DNA from: Francisella endosymbiont of Ornithodoros moubata
GTDB lineage: Bacteria; Pseudomonadota; Gammaproteobacteria; Francisellales; Francisellaceae
Direction: 5' to 3'
DNA length: 64,000 bases
Assembly (NCBI GenBank): GCA_002095075.2
Contig: LVCE01000001.1
Location: 186,001 to 250,000 of the forward strand
A program made the position numbers and the translations under genes. Each line of letters begins with the position of its first letter. The stretch's first letter is position 1. The notes beneath the pieces are model-generated. The model was not told the origin of the DNA, ran no database searches, and worked only from the letters and a program-made list of their open reading frames with translations. Positions 20,733-30,806 of the stretch are shown piece after piece.

Positions 20733-23453
20733 ATGTTAGGTTTAGTACAGAAAATAATAGGTAGTCGTAACGAAAGATTTATAAAAAAAGTTTTTAAAAC
20801 AGTTCAAAAAATCAATTCTTTAGAACCTGGGTTTGAGAAACTTAGTGATGAGCAATTAAAAGCAAAAACTCTTGAATATCGTGAAAGAATTGCAAATGGT
20901 GAAATATTAGATAACCTTTTGCCAGAAGTTTTTGCAACCGTTAGAGAAGCTGCAAGACGTACCAAAAATATGCGTCACTATGATGTTCAGCTGATAGGAG
21001 GTATAGTTCTTCATCAAGGTAAGGTTGCTGAGATGAGAACAGGTGAGGGTAAAACTCTAGTTGCTACATTACCAGCTTATTTAAATGCTTTGACTAGTAA
21101 TGGTGTACATGTAATTACTGTCAACGATTATCTAGCAAAACGTGATGCTGAGCTGATGAGTGATATTTATAAGTTTTTAGGTATGTCTGTCGGTGTCATA
21201 GTTGCTGATTTAAATCATGAGCAACGCAAGCAGGCGTATGCTTGTGATATTACCTATGGTACAAACAATGAGTTTGGTTTTGATTATCTAAGAGATAATA
21301 TGGCTTATAACAAAGAGCAGCAAGTCCAAAGAAGTCGTAACTATGTAATTATAGATGAAGTTGATTCGATTTTGATTGATGAGGCGAGAACACCACTTAT
21401 CATATCAGGCGCATCAGATGATAGTTCTGAGATGTATAATCTTTTCAATAGATTAGTTCCTTACTTAGAGAAGCAAGAAAAAGAAGAAGTTGAAAATGAG
21501 CAAGAGCAAAAAGATTTTTATGTAGATGAGAAATCAAAAAATGCTTATTTAACTGAAAAAGGTTATACAAAAATCGAAAATATGCTCAAAAAAGAAGGCA
21601 TTCTTGAAGAGGATGATAACCTTTATAGTCCTCATAATATTACAAAAATGCATTACTTAAACGCATGCCTAAGAGCACACTCATTGTATCAGCTTAATGT
21701 TGATTATATCGTGCGTGATCAAGAGGTTGTAATTATTGATGAAAGTACTGGTAGGGCAATGCCTGGACGCAGATGGTCAGACGGTTTACATCAGTCAATA
21801 GAGGCTAAAGAAGGTGTCAAAATCAATGCTGAGAATCAAACAATGGCATCTATTACTTTCCAAAATTTCTTTAAATTATATAACAAAATTGCTGGTATGA
21901 CTGGTACTGCTGATACTGAGGCGTTTGAGCTTCATTCTATCTATGGGTTAGAGGTAATCATTATTCCAACTAACAAACCAATGATTAGAAAAGATCATCA
22001 TGATGAGATATATGGTAGTGTTAGAGAAAAATTTGATGCTATTGTTGTTGATATTAAAGAGAGAATTTCAAAAAGTCAGCCGGTATTAGTTGGTACGGCG
22101 TCGATCGAAGCATCTGAAGTATTATCAATGCTGTTGAAGAAAAAGAAAATTAAGCATAATGTCTTAAATGCTAAGCAGCATGAGAAAGAAGCTGCTATTA
22201 TTGCTATGGCAGGCTATCCAGGAGCTGTTACGATTGCAACAAATATGGCAGGGCGTGGTACAGATATTATTCTTGGTGGTAATTTAGAAGTTGAAATTGC
22301 TCAGCTAGAAGATCCTACACAAGAAGATATCGCTCAAATAAAAGCAGAATGGGCAAAGCGTAATGAGGCTGTTAAGAAAGCTGGAGGCTTGTGTATCATA
22401 GGTTCAGAAAGACATGACTCACGCAGAATTGATAACCAGTTAAGAGGTCGCGCTGCGCGTCAGGGTGATCCAGGTGAGAGTAAATTCTATCTATCTATGG
22501 ATGATAATCTGTTACGAATTTTTGCTTCTCAAAGCATGGCTGAGAAAGTTAAGAAAGGTTTAAAAGGCGGTGAGTCTCTTGCTTTTGGTTTTATGTCAAA
22601 AGTAATATCTAAAGCGCAAAGTAAGGTTGAAAGTTATTATTTTTATATTCGTAAGAATTTATTAGAATACGATAATGTTGTTAATACACAGCGTAAAGTT
22701 ATCTATGAGCAAAGACAAGCATTCTTAGATGCTGATGATGTAAGTGATATTTTAGCTGATATCCGTATTGATGTCGCGGAACAGTTGTTCCACGATTATG
22801 TACCAGCTGGTTCTATGTATGAGTTATGGGATCTCGAAGGTTTAGAAAAAGCTCTTAAATCTGATTTTATGATTGATGTTGATCTACAAAAGCTTTATGA
22901 AGAAGATGATAGACTAGGAGAGGAAGAGCTTAAAAAGCTTGTTCGAGGAGCAACAGAAATCGAGTTTACAAAAAAAACTAAAAATTTAGATTCAGGTGCT
23001 GTGAGACAATTTGAGAAATTCTCATTATTACAATCTCTTGATAGTCATTGGCGTGAGCATCTAAACTCTATCGATCATCTACGTAATAGTATTAACTTAC
23101 GCGGTTATGCCCAGAAAGATCCTAAAAATGAATATAAGAAAGAAGCATTTGGACTTTTCTCAACTATGCTGGATAATTTTAAATATGAAGTTATATCTTC
23201 ACTTACTAAGATTAGGATTGCTACAGAAGAAGAAACGCAAAGAGCTCAACAAGAATGGCAAGAGTCTATGAGTGATATTAAAGCTGAGCATGAAAGTGTC
23301 ATTGATAACAATCAAATAAATGATGAAGGAAAGCAAGAAGAAGCTCCAAAAGTCCAGCAAGTTAGAAGGAAAGCTCCAAAAGTTAGAAGAAACGATCCTT
23401 GTCCTTGTGGTTCTGGGGAGAAGTATAAACAGTGTCATGGTAAGGTTGAGTAA
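20733..23453 (+). CDS. secA: Preprotein translocase ATPase SecA
   Basis: The 906-residue motor has Walker [14 protein letters not shown] near residue 103, the DEVD-type Walker [19 protein letters not shown] near 205, and [14 protein letters not shown] near 505. The C-terminal zinc site [14 protein letters not shown] is near 890. It drives secreted proteins through SecYEG with the SecDF complex encoded at 58.6-61.5 kb. The ATG is preceded by a weak ribosome site. A TATAAT at 20671-20676 could be its minus-10, with a poor minus-35. It is intact over 2.7 kb. Confidence 0.98.
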   Translation: MLGLVQKIIGSRNERFIKKVFKTVQKINSLEPGFEKLSDEQLKAKTLEYRERIANGEILDNLLPEVFATVREAARRTKNMRHYDVQLIGGIVLHQGKVAEMRTGEGKTLVATLPAYLNALTSNGVHVITVNDYLAKRDAELMSDIYKFLGMSVGVIVADLNHEQRKQAYACDITYGTNNEFGFDYLRDNMAYNKEQQVQRSRNYVIIDEVDSILIDEARTPLIISGASDDSSEMYNLFNRLVPYLEKQEKEEVENEQEQKDFYVDEKSKNAYLTEKGYTKIENMLKKEGILEEDDNLYSPHNITKMHYLNACLRAHSLYQLNVDYIVRDQEVVIIDESTGRAMPGRRWSDGLHQSIEAKEGVKINAENQTMASITFQNFFKLYNKIAGMTGTADTEAFELHSIYGLEVIIIPTNKPMIRKDHHDEIYGSVREKFDAIVVDIKERISKSQPVLVGTASIEASEVLSMLLKKKKIKHNVLNAKQHEKEAAIIAMAGYPGAVTIATNMAGRGTDIILGGNLEVEIAQLEDPTQEDIAQIKAEWAKRNEAVKKAGGLCIIGSERHDSRRIDNQLRGRAARQGDPGESKFYLSMDDNLLRIFASQSMAEKVKKGLKGGESLAFGFMSKVISKAQSKVESYYFYIRKNLLEYDNVVNTQRKVIYEQRQAFLDADDVSDILADIRIDVAEQLFHDYVPAGSMYELWDLEGLEKALKSDFMIDVDLQKLYEEDDRLGEEELKKLVRGATEIEFTKKTKNLDSGAVRQFEKFSLLQSLDSHWREHLNSIDHLRNSINLRGYAQKDPKNEYKKEAFGLFSTMLDNFKYEVISSLTKIRIATEEETQRAQQEWQESMSDIKAEHESVIDNNQINDEGKQEEAPKVQQVRRKAPKVRRNDPCPCGSGEKYKQCHGKVE

Positions 23454-23564
23454 ATATTATTTTTTGATTATATCTACTAACTACTGAGAATTGATACAAA
23501 TTCACCATTTTATGTAATATTTTTATTTAAAGTATCTAAATAAATCTTGTTTTTAAAGCTATTT

Positions 23565-24134
23565 ATGGATTATAGAAATCGTTGTTTTGGAAACAAGCCA
23601 AATCAAGAGCTTTATGCTAATTACCATGATAATGAATGGGATATTCCAAAGTATGATTATAGAGAGCTTTTTGAGCTCCTTCTAATATTAGAAGGAGCTC
23701 AAGCTGGTTAAAATTGGGAAACTATTCTAAACAAAAAAGACAAGTTTATTATCACGATGCTTTTTATGATATAATTAAAGTAGCTAGTTAGGTAGGACTC
23801 AGAGCTTGAAACTCTACTAATTAATCACAGCATATAACCCTTAATAAAAAAATTTATTCAACTAGAAATAATGCTTAAGTACTCTTAGAAATTCAAAAAA
23901 GAGTTTGGTAACTTTAGTAATTATTTATGGGGTTTTGTAAACCATAAGCCTATAATAAACACATGGAAATTTCATCAGGAAGTTCCTGTTTCTACAGATA
24001 TTAGTGAGAAAGTCTCTAAAGACCTTAAAAAAAGAGGAATGAGCTTTGTTGGCCCAATTATCATCTATGCTTATATGCAAGCAGTAGGACTAGTAAATGA
24101 TTATTTAGTTGATTGTTGGTGTTACTCAGATTAA
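23565..24134 (+). pseudogene. tag: DNA-3-methyladenine glycosylase I (tag), decayed
   Basis: The ATG at 23565 opens MDYRNRCFGNKPNQELYANY and continues HDNEWDIPKYDYRELFE. This is the Tag N-terminus with its zinc-binding cysteine and the DNEW motif. LILEGAQAG is followed by a TAA at 23708-23710 where the family has GLSWETIL, and NWETILNKKD follows. Later segments in other frames include FVNHKPIINTWKF and DLKKRGMSFVGPIIIYAYMQ, then a C-terminal stop at 24134. The enzyme would excise 3-methyladenine from alkylated DNA. There are at least one nonsense change and two frameshifts. A perfect palindrome at 23671-23702 sits inside the coding sequence. Confidence 0.88.
23671..23702. repeat. Perfect 32-base palindrome inside tag
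   Basis: The half TTGAGCTCCTTCTAAT is followed by its exact reverse complement, centred on AATATT. In the tag frame it encodes FELLLILEGAQ, one leucine more than the usual Tag FELLILEGAQ. The native sequence was therefore probably an imperfect palindrome. It can fold into a hairpin of about 15 pairs but has no T tract, so it is not a typical terminator. Confidence 0.85.
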
Positions 24135-25248
24135 AAGCTTAACAATGTTTGTAGCAGTTTACTCGATATTTGTTGAAGCATTTTCAAGAATAGATTCTAA
24201 ACCTGTATAGAATGGTATACATGAGAACATAGCATCTATAACTGAAGTATTTATATCATTCTCATCAAGTTCATAACTACCTACATGGCAATTACTTTTT
24301 TCACATTGTACTTTTTGCTCTTTTAGCTACAGTAATAGGAATTTTTCCATATAAACTTTGTTGATCTATTTTGCCTTCACCAACAATTCATTTTGCAATT
24401 TTTGAGATAGTTATCAAAATTGATTGTGTCTAGGATTAATTCAGCGCCGGAGACTGATTGAGAATTTATAAATGTTGCAAGAGCAAAACCAACACCTCCA
24501 GCAGCTCCAGTACTTAATAAATTATCTAAGTTTTTATTTGTAATTTTTTGGCTAAGTTTAGCAACACTGCGTATTTTATCATCTATATCTTTTAGCTGTT
24601 TATCAGCTACTCCTTTTTGTTTACCAAAAGTAAGAATCGCACCATTTATACCATAGAGTGAATTATTAACATTACAAGCAACTTTAAAACTAGCGTGTTT
24701 AAAGCGCTATTAAGTGAACTTAAATCAATAGTGGCTATTTGACTTATATTTTTAAGATAAACAGTTATTGATATGGTTTAACTTATTATCTAAAAATTTC
24801 ACTCCTAAAGCTTAAAGTAAGCCAATGCCTACATCATTAGTGCCACTACCTCCAAGAGTTAAAACAAACTTTTATATATCACGATTTAAAGTATCAATTA
24901 TAATTTGCCCGAAGCCATAAGTATTTGCACTTAGAGGATCTCTTAGTTGACGAGGATATAAGTTTGAGCCACAGCTTTGGGCTAATTCTATAATTGATGT
25001 ATCACTATTAATCAAGTATCTAGCTTGAATAATATTGTCTAATGGGACATTTATTTGTGTAACAATTCTCTTTGTTAGAAGTAAATTTTTAGCAATAACT
25101 TCTAAAGATCCTTTTCTCCATCAGCAACAGGAATTTTGATATATTTAGCTTTAAGAAATACTTTTTTAAAACCATTTTCTATAGAGTTGTATACTTCTAT
25201 AGCCGATAGAGATTCCTTAAAAGAGTCTGGCACGATTAGAATTTTCAT
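24131..25248 (-). pseudogene. Glycerate kinase, decayed
   Basis: From an ATG at 25248 the minus strand reads MKILIVPDSFKESLSAIEVY, the glycerate kinase (GarK/GlxK) N-terminus. After a shift near 25115 it continues with LDNIIQARYLINSDTSIIEL, AQSCGSNLYPRQLRDPLSAN and TYGFGQIIIDTLNRDIKKFV. LTLGGSGTNDVGIGLL is followed by a stop near 24810. Further fragments extend to about 24131, where the end overlaps the tag stop. The family phosphorylates glycerate. The locus has many shifts and stops and is beyond function. It is convergent with tag and divergent from rplU. Confidence 0.85.
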
Positions 25249-25382
25249 CAGAAAATGGCCTTTAGTTACATTATTGTAGTAAAGTAATTGTATTTTATTT
25301 TAAATAATATTTCATCGTTGATTTTATATTAGTTACTAGTAGCACTTTTGTCCAAATATAAGTCTAATCTTAAGACTAATGT

Positions 25383-25410
25383 TTGAGATTTTAATTATTT
25401 TTGTTATAAT
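25383..25410 (+). promoter_or_regulatory. Predicted sigma-70 promoter of rplU-rpmA
   Basis: TTGAGA at 25383-25388, 16 bases, then TATAAT at 25405-25410 with an extended minus-10 TGT immediately before it. This is one of the best consensus matches in the window. Initiation near 25417 would leave a leader of about 100 bases before rplU, long enough to hold a regulatory structure. Confidence 0.7.
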
Positions 25411-25518
25411 ACGTTGTCTAGTTTTATAGCTAGGTCATTGGTGATAATAACAAAAAGTCAGAAGTTTATTAATTTAGGCAGTTCTGAGGATTTAAATCTA
25501 ATAAATGGAGTTTAATAA

Positions 25519-25833
25519 ATGTACGCGATAATTAAAAATGGTGGTAAGCAATACAAGGTAAAAGAAGGTGAAGTAGTTAAGCTTGAGAAGTTTGACCTTG
25601 GTATTGGTGAGAAAGTTGAATTTAATACAGTTTTAATGGGACAAACTGTAGCAGGAGAGGTTAAAATTGGCGCTCCAACTGTTACTGGTGCTAAAGTTGT
25701 TGGTGCAGTTGTTGAGCAAGGTCGTCATAAGAAAGTTAAAATTATGAAGTTCCGTCGTCGTAAGCACAGCATGAAGCAGCAAGGCCATCGTCAGTATTTT
25801 ACAGCGGTTAAAGTTTCATCTATTAGTTTATAA
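25519..25833 (+). CDS. rplU: 50S ribosomal protein L21
   Basis: The 104-residue protein starts MYAIIKNGGKQYKVKEGEVV and ends with the basic RNA-binding segment KIMKFRRRKHSMKQQGHRQY, both diagnostic of L21. It binds 23S rRNA with L20 in the large subunit. The ribosome site is TGGAG upstream of the ATG. It is followed 30 bases later by rpmA, the standard rplU-rpmA pair. Confidence 0.98.
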   Translation: MYAIIKNGGKQYKVKEGEVVKLEKFDLGIGEKVEFNTVLMGQTVAGEVKIGAPTVTGAKVVGAVVEQGRHKKVKIMKFRRRKHSMKQQGHRQYFTAVKVSSISL

Positions 25834-25863
25834 TTTTTTAAAGAATAATTTAAGGAGTATACA

Positions 25864-26118
25864 ATGGCTCACAAGAAAGCTGGTGGTAGTATTAGAAACG
25901 GAAGAGATTCAAATCCTAAGTATTTAGGTGTTAAAAGATATGGTGGTGAGTTTGTTAAGGCAGGTACAATCATCATACGTCAGAGAGGTACTAAAACTCA
26001 TCCTGGTTTAAATGTTGGTTGTGGTAAAGACCATACATTATTTGCACTTAAAGATGGTACAGTTAAGTTTCATACGGGTGGTGCTCTAAACCGTAAGTTT
26101 GTTTCAATCGAAGAATAA
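25864..26118 (+). CDS. rpmA: 50S ribosomal protein L27
   Basis: The 84-residue protein begins [20 protein letters not shown] and contains [28 protein letters not shown], the L27 signature. Its flexible N-terminus reaches toward the peptidyl-transferase centre. The start directly exposes AHKKAGGS, with no cleavable N-terminal extension as in Firmicutes. It is the second gene of the rplU operon with an AAGGAG ribosome site. Confidence 0.98.
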   Translation: MAHKKAGGSIRNGRDSNPKYLGVKRYGGEFVKAGTIIIRQRGTKTHPGLNVGCGKDHTLFALKDGTVKFHTGGALNRKFVSIEE

Positions 26119-26525
26119 TAAATTAGTTTTTATAATATTTTTCTTAATAAATCGCCTATAATCTTCTAAAGCTATAAATGACTTAATGATAGTTAAATGT
26201 GCGAAGATTTACATTCAAATTATACATACTTTTAAATAAAATATACTGTTGATTTAATCAATAAAAGCTTTATGAACAAATAGGTTGGATGGGCTTGTAG
26301 GAATCTTTATTTGCCTAGTTCTTAGAGTGGATTTCGACAAGTGGTTAGTGAGCTTATCGAAGTACTTCATGCTCTTACACCATTAAATCAACTGTCTTAA
26401 TAATTTTATTGACTAGTTTGTTTAATTTATAGACAACTGATAATGAAATAAATGATGCAGTCTAATGTTTACATGCAGATTAATTTTGACAAAAATAGTT
26501 TTTACAAGTATTTAAATTTATAGTC
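26119..26525. other. Gene-free interval between rpmA and potI
   Basis: About 400 bases lie between two convergent operons, with no plausible coding frame. The only structures are the inverted-repeat-bounded segment at 26245-26395 and the nested hairpin described there. I see no clear intrinsic terminator for either operon outside that hairpin. Confidence 0.7.
26245..26395. repeat. Short element bounded by inverted repeats with an internal hairpin
   Basis: ACTGTTGATTTAAT at 26245-26258 is matched in inverted orientation by ATTAAATCAACTGT at 26382-26395 (13 of 14). Inside, TTCGACAAG at 26333-26341 and CTTATCGAA at 26353-26361 form a second imperfect inverted repeat around an 11-base loop. The total length of 151 bases, the lack of a reading frame and the terminal repeats resemble a miniature inverted-repeat element. 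No clear target duplication is visible. The inner hairpin might also act as a bidirectional transcript end. Confidence 0.4.
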
Positions 26526-27326
26526 TTAACTGTTTTTTTGGAATTTAGTAGAAATAAACATACCTAGTAGGACACCAACGGTGATAATTCCAATCATGAT
26601 TGTGGCTAAGGCATTTATCTCAGGTGTAGGACCATTTTTTACAGTTGAGTAAATATACATTGGTAAAGTAGGATTATCACTACCAGCTACAAATTCTGTG
26701 ACGACTAAATCATCAATAGATAATGTAAATGTAAGTAACGCAGAAGTAATTAGTGCTGGTATTAGTTGTGGTAGAGTTATTTTAAAGAATGTCTCTATAG
26801 GACCAGCTCCTAAATCTAGAGCAGCTTCTTCTAGAGATATATCTACACTAGTTATGCGTGATTGCATTACTATCGTTACGTAAGCAGTACACATAGTTAC
26901 ATGAGCTATCACAACAGTAGTTGTACCACGCTCATGTGGCCAGCCGATTAAATGTTGTAAGGTTGAAAACATTAATAGTAAAGCAACCCCTAGAATAATG
27001 TCAGGCAATACAAGAGGTGTAGCTACAAGACCATATAAAAAATTTCTAGATTTAAAAAATTTAAATCTAGTCATGGCATAAGCAACTATTGTACCTAGTA
27101 TTGTCGCTATTGCAGAGGTGATTGTAGCTATTTTAAGGCTAGTAAAAGTAGCATTAATAATGTCTTCATCATGAATAACCTCATGATACCAGTCAAAAGT
27201 AAAACCACCCCATAAGTTAATAATTTCAGAATTACTAAACGAGAAAACCACCAAAATTATTAGCGGAATATATAAAAATATCAAACCTAATATAAGCATT
27301 ATCTTATTAAATAAAAATCTCTTCAT
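26526..27326 (-). CDS. potI: Spermidine/putrescine ABC transporter permease PotI/PotC-like
   Basis: The 266-residue protein has six membrane helices and the permease EAA loop EEAALDLGAGPIETFFKITL near residue 165. The ending FTLSIDDLVVTEFVAGSDNP is typical of PotC/PotI. It forms half of the channel of a polyamine importer with the PotH-like permease 13 bases upstream, driven by the PotG-like ATPase. Whether putrescine or spermidine is preferred cannot be read from it. It is the last gene of the operon, and no binding-protein gene follows. Confidence 0.9.
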   Translation of the reverse strand: MKRFLFNKIMLILGLIFLYIPLIILVVFSFSNSEIINLWGGFTFDWYHEVIHDEDIINATFTSLKIATITSAIATILGTIVAYAMTRFKFFKSRNFLYGLVATPLVLPDIILGVALLLMFSTLQHLIGWPHERGTTTVVIAHVTMCTAYVTIVMQSRITSVDISLEEAALDLGAGPIETFFKITLPQLIPALITSALLTFTLSIDDLVVTEFVAGSDNPTLPMYIYSTVKNGPTPEINALATIMIGIITVGVLLGMFISTKFQKNS

Positions 27327-27339
27327 CGCTTATATCCTC

Positions 27340-28221
27340 CTAGACAAAAGTTCTCTTTGCTTGAATGTTTTGCATCCATAGGATAGGTAAAACTAGTACA
27401 ACTATTAATACTATAGATATCGCAGCAGCCATACCCCAGTTATTAGAAGTAAAAAACTCTTCCCAAATAACATTACCAATCATTAACGAATCCATACCAC
27501 CCATAATTTGTGGCACAACTACTTCCCCAATACCAGGGATAAATATTAGTAAGCTGCCAGCAATTAGCCCAGGCATTGATAATGGTAATGTTATCTTAAA
27601 GAAAGAATTAATAGGCTTAGAGCCTAAATCTTCAGCTGCATCGTAGATACTAGGATCAATTTTAATTAGAATACTATATAGTGGTAATACTAAAAATGGT
27701 AAGTAGCAATAAACCATACCTAGATACATCGAAAAATCATTATATAGTAAAGCCATGCTTGGCAAACCTAAATCCATTAGAAATTGATTTAGAGTGTGGT
27801 TACCTAGTAATGTTACCCAAGCATAAGTTCTAAGCAGGAAAGAAGTCCAATATGGAATAATAATCAGAACTAAAAAGAAAATTTGCGTGTTTTTTTTGGC
27901 TTTTGATAAAGCTAATGCCACCGGATAACCGATTAAAATACACAATACTGTAGTTATAAAAGCAACTTTAAAAGATTTAAGTAGTGAAATGAATATTAAA
28001 TTATAATGAATCAGCTCAATATAATTACTTAAATATAATGTAAAGTGTAGCGTTGCTTGTTTATAAGTCATTAATGAGGTAACCGGAGGAGTACCATCAG
28101 CAGGCAAAGTAAAACTAATACCTACGATAAATAAAAATGGTATAAGTAGAAAAACAACAAACCATATAAAAGGAATTAGATAAACTAAAGTATGTCTAAA
28201 GCTTTTTTCTAAGTTTTGCAT
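27340..28221 (-). CDS. potH: Spermidine/putrescine ABC transporter permease PotH/PotB-like
   Basis: I place the start at the ATG at 28221 (MQNLEKSFRHTLVYLIPFIW), where it overlaps the potG stop as TAATG. An upstream alternative would extend into potG. The 293-residue protein has six helices, the segment YDAAEDLGSKPINSFFKITL (EAA loop near residue 206) and VVPQIMGGMDSLMIGN, characteristic of PotB/PotH. It pairs with the permease encoded downstream. No lesion is seen. Confidence 0.9.
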   Translation of the reverse strand: MQNLEKSFRHTLVYLIPFIWFVVFLLIPFLFIVGISFTLPADGTPPVTSLMTYKQATLHFTLYLSNYIELIHYNLIFISLLKSFKVAFITTVLCILIGYPVALALSKAKKNTQIFFLVLIIIPYWTSFLLRTYAWVTLLGNHTLNQFLMDLGLPSMALLYNDFSMYLGMVYCYLPFLVLPLYSILIKIDPSIYDAAEDLGSKPINSFFKITLPLSMPGLIAGSLLIFIPGIGEVVVPQIMGGMDSLMIGNVIWEEFFTSNNWGMAAAISIVLIVVLVLPILWMQNIQAKRTFV

Positions 28222-29342
28222 TACGAGTAAAGCACTATAATATTTTGTGACTCCCAAGTAAGATATACTTCATCATCCCAAGAAGGATGGTCAGCATTTC
28301 TCTCAATATTAAAGTCAGTTGATTTGACTATACTACCATTCTGCGTCCTTACATGATAAGTAGATAATCCACCCATATAAGCAATATCCTCAACAATTCC
28401 TTTAATACAGTTTACAGGACAGTTAGGATTATATCCTTCTGGTTTTTCTTTGCTAATAACTATTTTTTCAGGGCGTAAACCTATCCATATCTCTTGATCT
28501 TCAATGGCTTCGATATTTCTTCTTAGGACAAAATTTGTGCCTGCCTGTTCAGAAGTTATCACACTACGAGTTCTACTAACTTCTTCGACACGACCTTCAA
28601 AAATTGTACTTTTACCAATAAAGTTAGCAACAAACCTACTCTTAGGGAACTCATAAATTTCTGAAGGAGTACTTACTTGCTCTAACCAACCATCTGTCAT
28701 AATACCAATTCTTGTAGACATTGTCATAGCTTCTTCTTGATCATGAGTTACCATTATAAATGTACTGCCAGTTTGCTCTTGGATATCAACAAGCTCAAAC
28801 TGCATTTGGTCGCGGAGATTTTTGTCTAATGCAGATAATGGTTCATCCAATAGGATTAGTTTAGGTCTTTTTGCTAAGCATCTTGCCAAAGCTACACGCT
28901 GACGCTGACCACCAGATAGTTGATAAGGTTTTCTTTTAGCAAGATGATCCATTTTAATAATTTTTAAAGCGGCATCTGTATCTTTTTCAATTTCTTCTTT
29001 TTTAAGAGACTTCTCTTGCTTTAAACCAAACATGATATTCTGTTTTACATTCATATGCGGAAATAATGCATAAGACTGAAACATCATGTTTACAGGTCTT
29101 TTGTATGGTGGAGTATTTGACATATCTACACCATCGATAATTATCTTACCATCAGTTGGTCTTTCAAATCCTGCTAGCATTCTAAGTAATGTACTTTTAC
29201 CACTTCCAGATCCGCCTAGTAAAGAAAAAAATTCTTTTGGATAGACATCAAGGTTTACAGAGTCAACTGCTAAGTGACCATGATCAAACTGTTTAGATAG
29301 GTTCTTTATAGAAACCAAAGGTTTTTTTGAAAATTTTTGCAT
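28221..29342 (-). CDS. potG: Spermidine/putrescine ABC transporter ATP-binding protein
   Basis: The 373-residue ATPase has Walker [19 protein letters not shown] near residue 38, signature LSGGQRQRVALARCLA near 142 and Walker B LILLDEPLSALD. The H-loop is in IMVTHDQEEAMTMS. A C-terminal TOBE-type domain (WIGLRPEKIVIS) regulates or binds subunits. It heads potG-potH-potI and is translationally coupled to potH. A PotA versus PotG identity cannot be settled by sequence inspection alone. Confidence 0.92.
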   Translation of the reverse strand: MQKFSKKPLVSIKNLSKQFDHGHLAVDSVNLDVYPKEFFSLLGGSGSGKSTLLRMLAGFERPTDGKIIIDGVDMSNTPPYKRPVNMMFQSYALFPHMNVKQNIMFGLKQEKSLKKEEIEKDTDAALKIIKMDHLAKRKPYQLSGGQRQRVALARCLAKRPKLILLDEPLSALDKNLRDQMQFELVDIQEQTGSTFIMVTHDQEEAMTMSTRIGIMTDGWLEQVSTPSEIYEFPKSRFVANFIGKSTIFEGRVEEVSRTRSVITSEQAGTNFVLRRNIEAIEDQEIWIGLRPEKIVISKEKPEGYNPNCPVNCIKGIVEDIAYMGGLSTYHVRTQNGSIVKSTDFNIERNADHPSWDDEVYLTWESQNIIVLYS

Positions 29343-29413
29343 CTTTAGGTTCTATATAAGTTGGTTAAGATGTGTAATAATAAGCAATTTTTTGATAGAA
29401 AAAAAGTAAATTA

Positions 29414-30575
29414 TTAGTATTCTTTGATATTATTAAATACTTTATTAATTTTTTTTGAAATCAAGAAGAAAATGATGGTTAGAATAGTAGTAATAATTGT
29501 TAGGCAAACAAAGATGTTTGAGTACATTTGATTTATGCCTAAAGCAGTAATATCCTCAGCTTTTAGTTTATTATCAATGGCATAATTAGAAACAGGACCT
29601 GAGATTACAATACCAATAGCAACATTTACAAACATATAGCCAGTAAAAATTCCCTGATGAACAGGTTTAATTAAATCACCAACTAAAGCATAGCTAGTAG
29701 CATTTACATGGATTTTACCTGCTGCTGCAATTAACAGTAATAGTATCGGAAAGATAACATTAACAGTACCAGTATTTTTATTAGCTAATAAGATTCCTAT
29801 AGGTATCATCATAAAAGCTACTATATAGAAACCAATACCTCTAGTGATTAAGCTATCTGGAGAAAGTGTAGTAGCATTTTTTGTCTTCGCTTTGACAATA
29901 TTATTAACAAGAAACCAAAAATAATTACTCCTAAACTTTCAAAAGTATTGACATTTGCTGTGGCTGCATAGTTATACTAAATAAAGACTTGTTAGTATTA
30001 AACTTAACAAAATTTTCTAATGCTGAGCTTTACATATCTTGAACAAATGCAAAAATCATACATGCCGACTTCAATAGATAGCATAAAGGCAATTATGTGT
30101 TCTCTATACTCCGGTTCTTGTTTTAAGGCGATAAAAGCTAAATATATAAATACTGAAATAAATACACATATAACAAGGTTACTACCAAATTCTACATGTC
30201 TAATTAGAAATATTGAGAAGAAAAAGCATACTAAGATTATTCCAGGGGCTACTAGATAATGTGCTTTAGACTTTGAAAATTGGTTATAGAACAATGTATC
30301 TTTATCCTCGACATTTTTAAATTTAGCAGATGTAAAATCACTGTTAGTGCTAAGCATGCAGCAGCTGTATAAAATACGATAGTATAAGTGTCATAACTCT
30401 GTATAACTCCAGCTAAGATAAAACTATCAACAAAACCTTTATTCATACAGCCATAGTATTGAAAATGCAATTCTACGGTTGTGATCTTCTGGTTTAAAGA
30501 GTTGAGTTAATATCGTATTAGACAACTGACATTAAGTCCAGCACCAGTAATAAATAGTGCCATGTCATAGATTAT
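29414..30575 (-). pseudogene. POT/MFS-type peptide transporter, fragmented and truncated at the 5' side
   Basis: Four minus-strand fragments belong to one transporter. These are YDMALFITGAGLNVSCL (about 30580-30530), PEDHNRRIAFSILWL then NKGFVDSFILAGVIQSYDTY, the segment 30357-30004 (KAHYLVAPGIILVCFFFSIF), and 29812-29414 (KIHVNATSYALVGDLIKPVH then QGIFTGYMFVNVAIGIVISG). The order and motifs suit the proton-dependent oligopeptide transporter branch of the MFS. The N-terminal helices are missing because at about 30575-30583 the sequence changes to an unrelated plus-strand remnant. Many shifts are present, and substrate cannot be assigned. Confidence 0.75.
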
Positions 30576-30577
30576 CA

Positions 30578-30799
30578 GTTATAGTTTTGGAGATGGTCAT
30601 TTTGTTCCTGGACCAATATTTATTGCAAAGCCACAAGCTCAAAGCGAAGATGATGGTTTGATTTTTGTGAATGTAATCGATACGGATAAGATACTTAGTT
30701 TATATTGTCTATTTAAATGCAAAAGATTTAAGGCTAGTATATAAAGCATATTTACCAATTTTGATTCCACCTACGTTGCATGGAATTTACATAAAGTAG
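30578..30799 (+). pseudogene. Carotenoid oxygenase (RPE65-like) C-terminal remnant
   Basis: The plus strand reads FGDGHFVPGPIFIAKPQAQS then EDDGLIFVNVIDTDK. After a one-base shift near 30697 it reads VYIVYLNAKDLRLVYKAYLP and ILIPPTLHGIYI before a TAG at 30797-30799. The order EDDG, then a 'DA' strand, then a terminal P-x-x-x-HG is the conserved C-terminus of carotenoid cleavage oxygenases, including the iron-ligand histidine in LHG. Only about 70 residues of a roughly 480-residue family remain. The 5' part is gone at the junction with the transporter remnant. Confidence 0.7.
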
Positions 30800-30806
30800 T
30801 AATTTT

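Noticed and set aside
23671-23702. Palindrome as a terminator or attachment site
   Set aside because: It has no T tract, lies inside a former coding region, and no repeat copy or integrase is nearby.
30020-30259. Plus-strand open frame opposite the POT-type transporter remnant
   Set aside because: Its sequence is the complement of recognisable membrane-helix coding on the minus strand.
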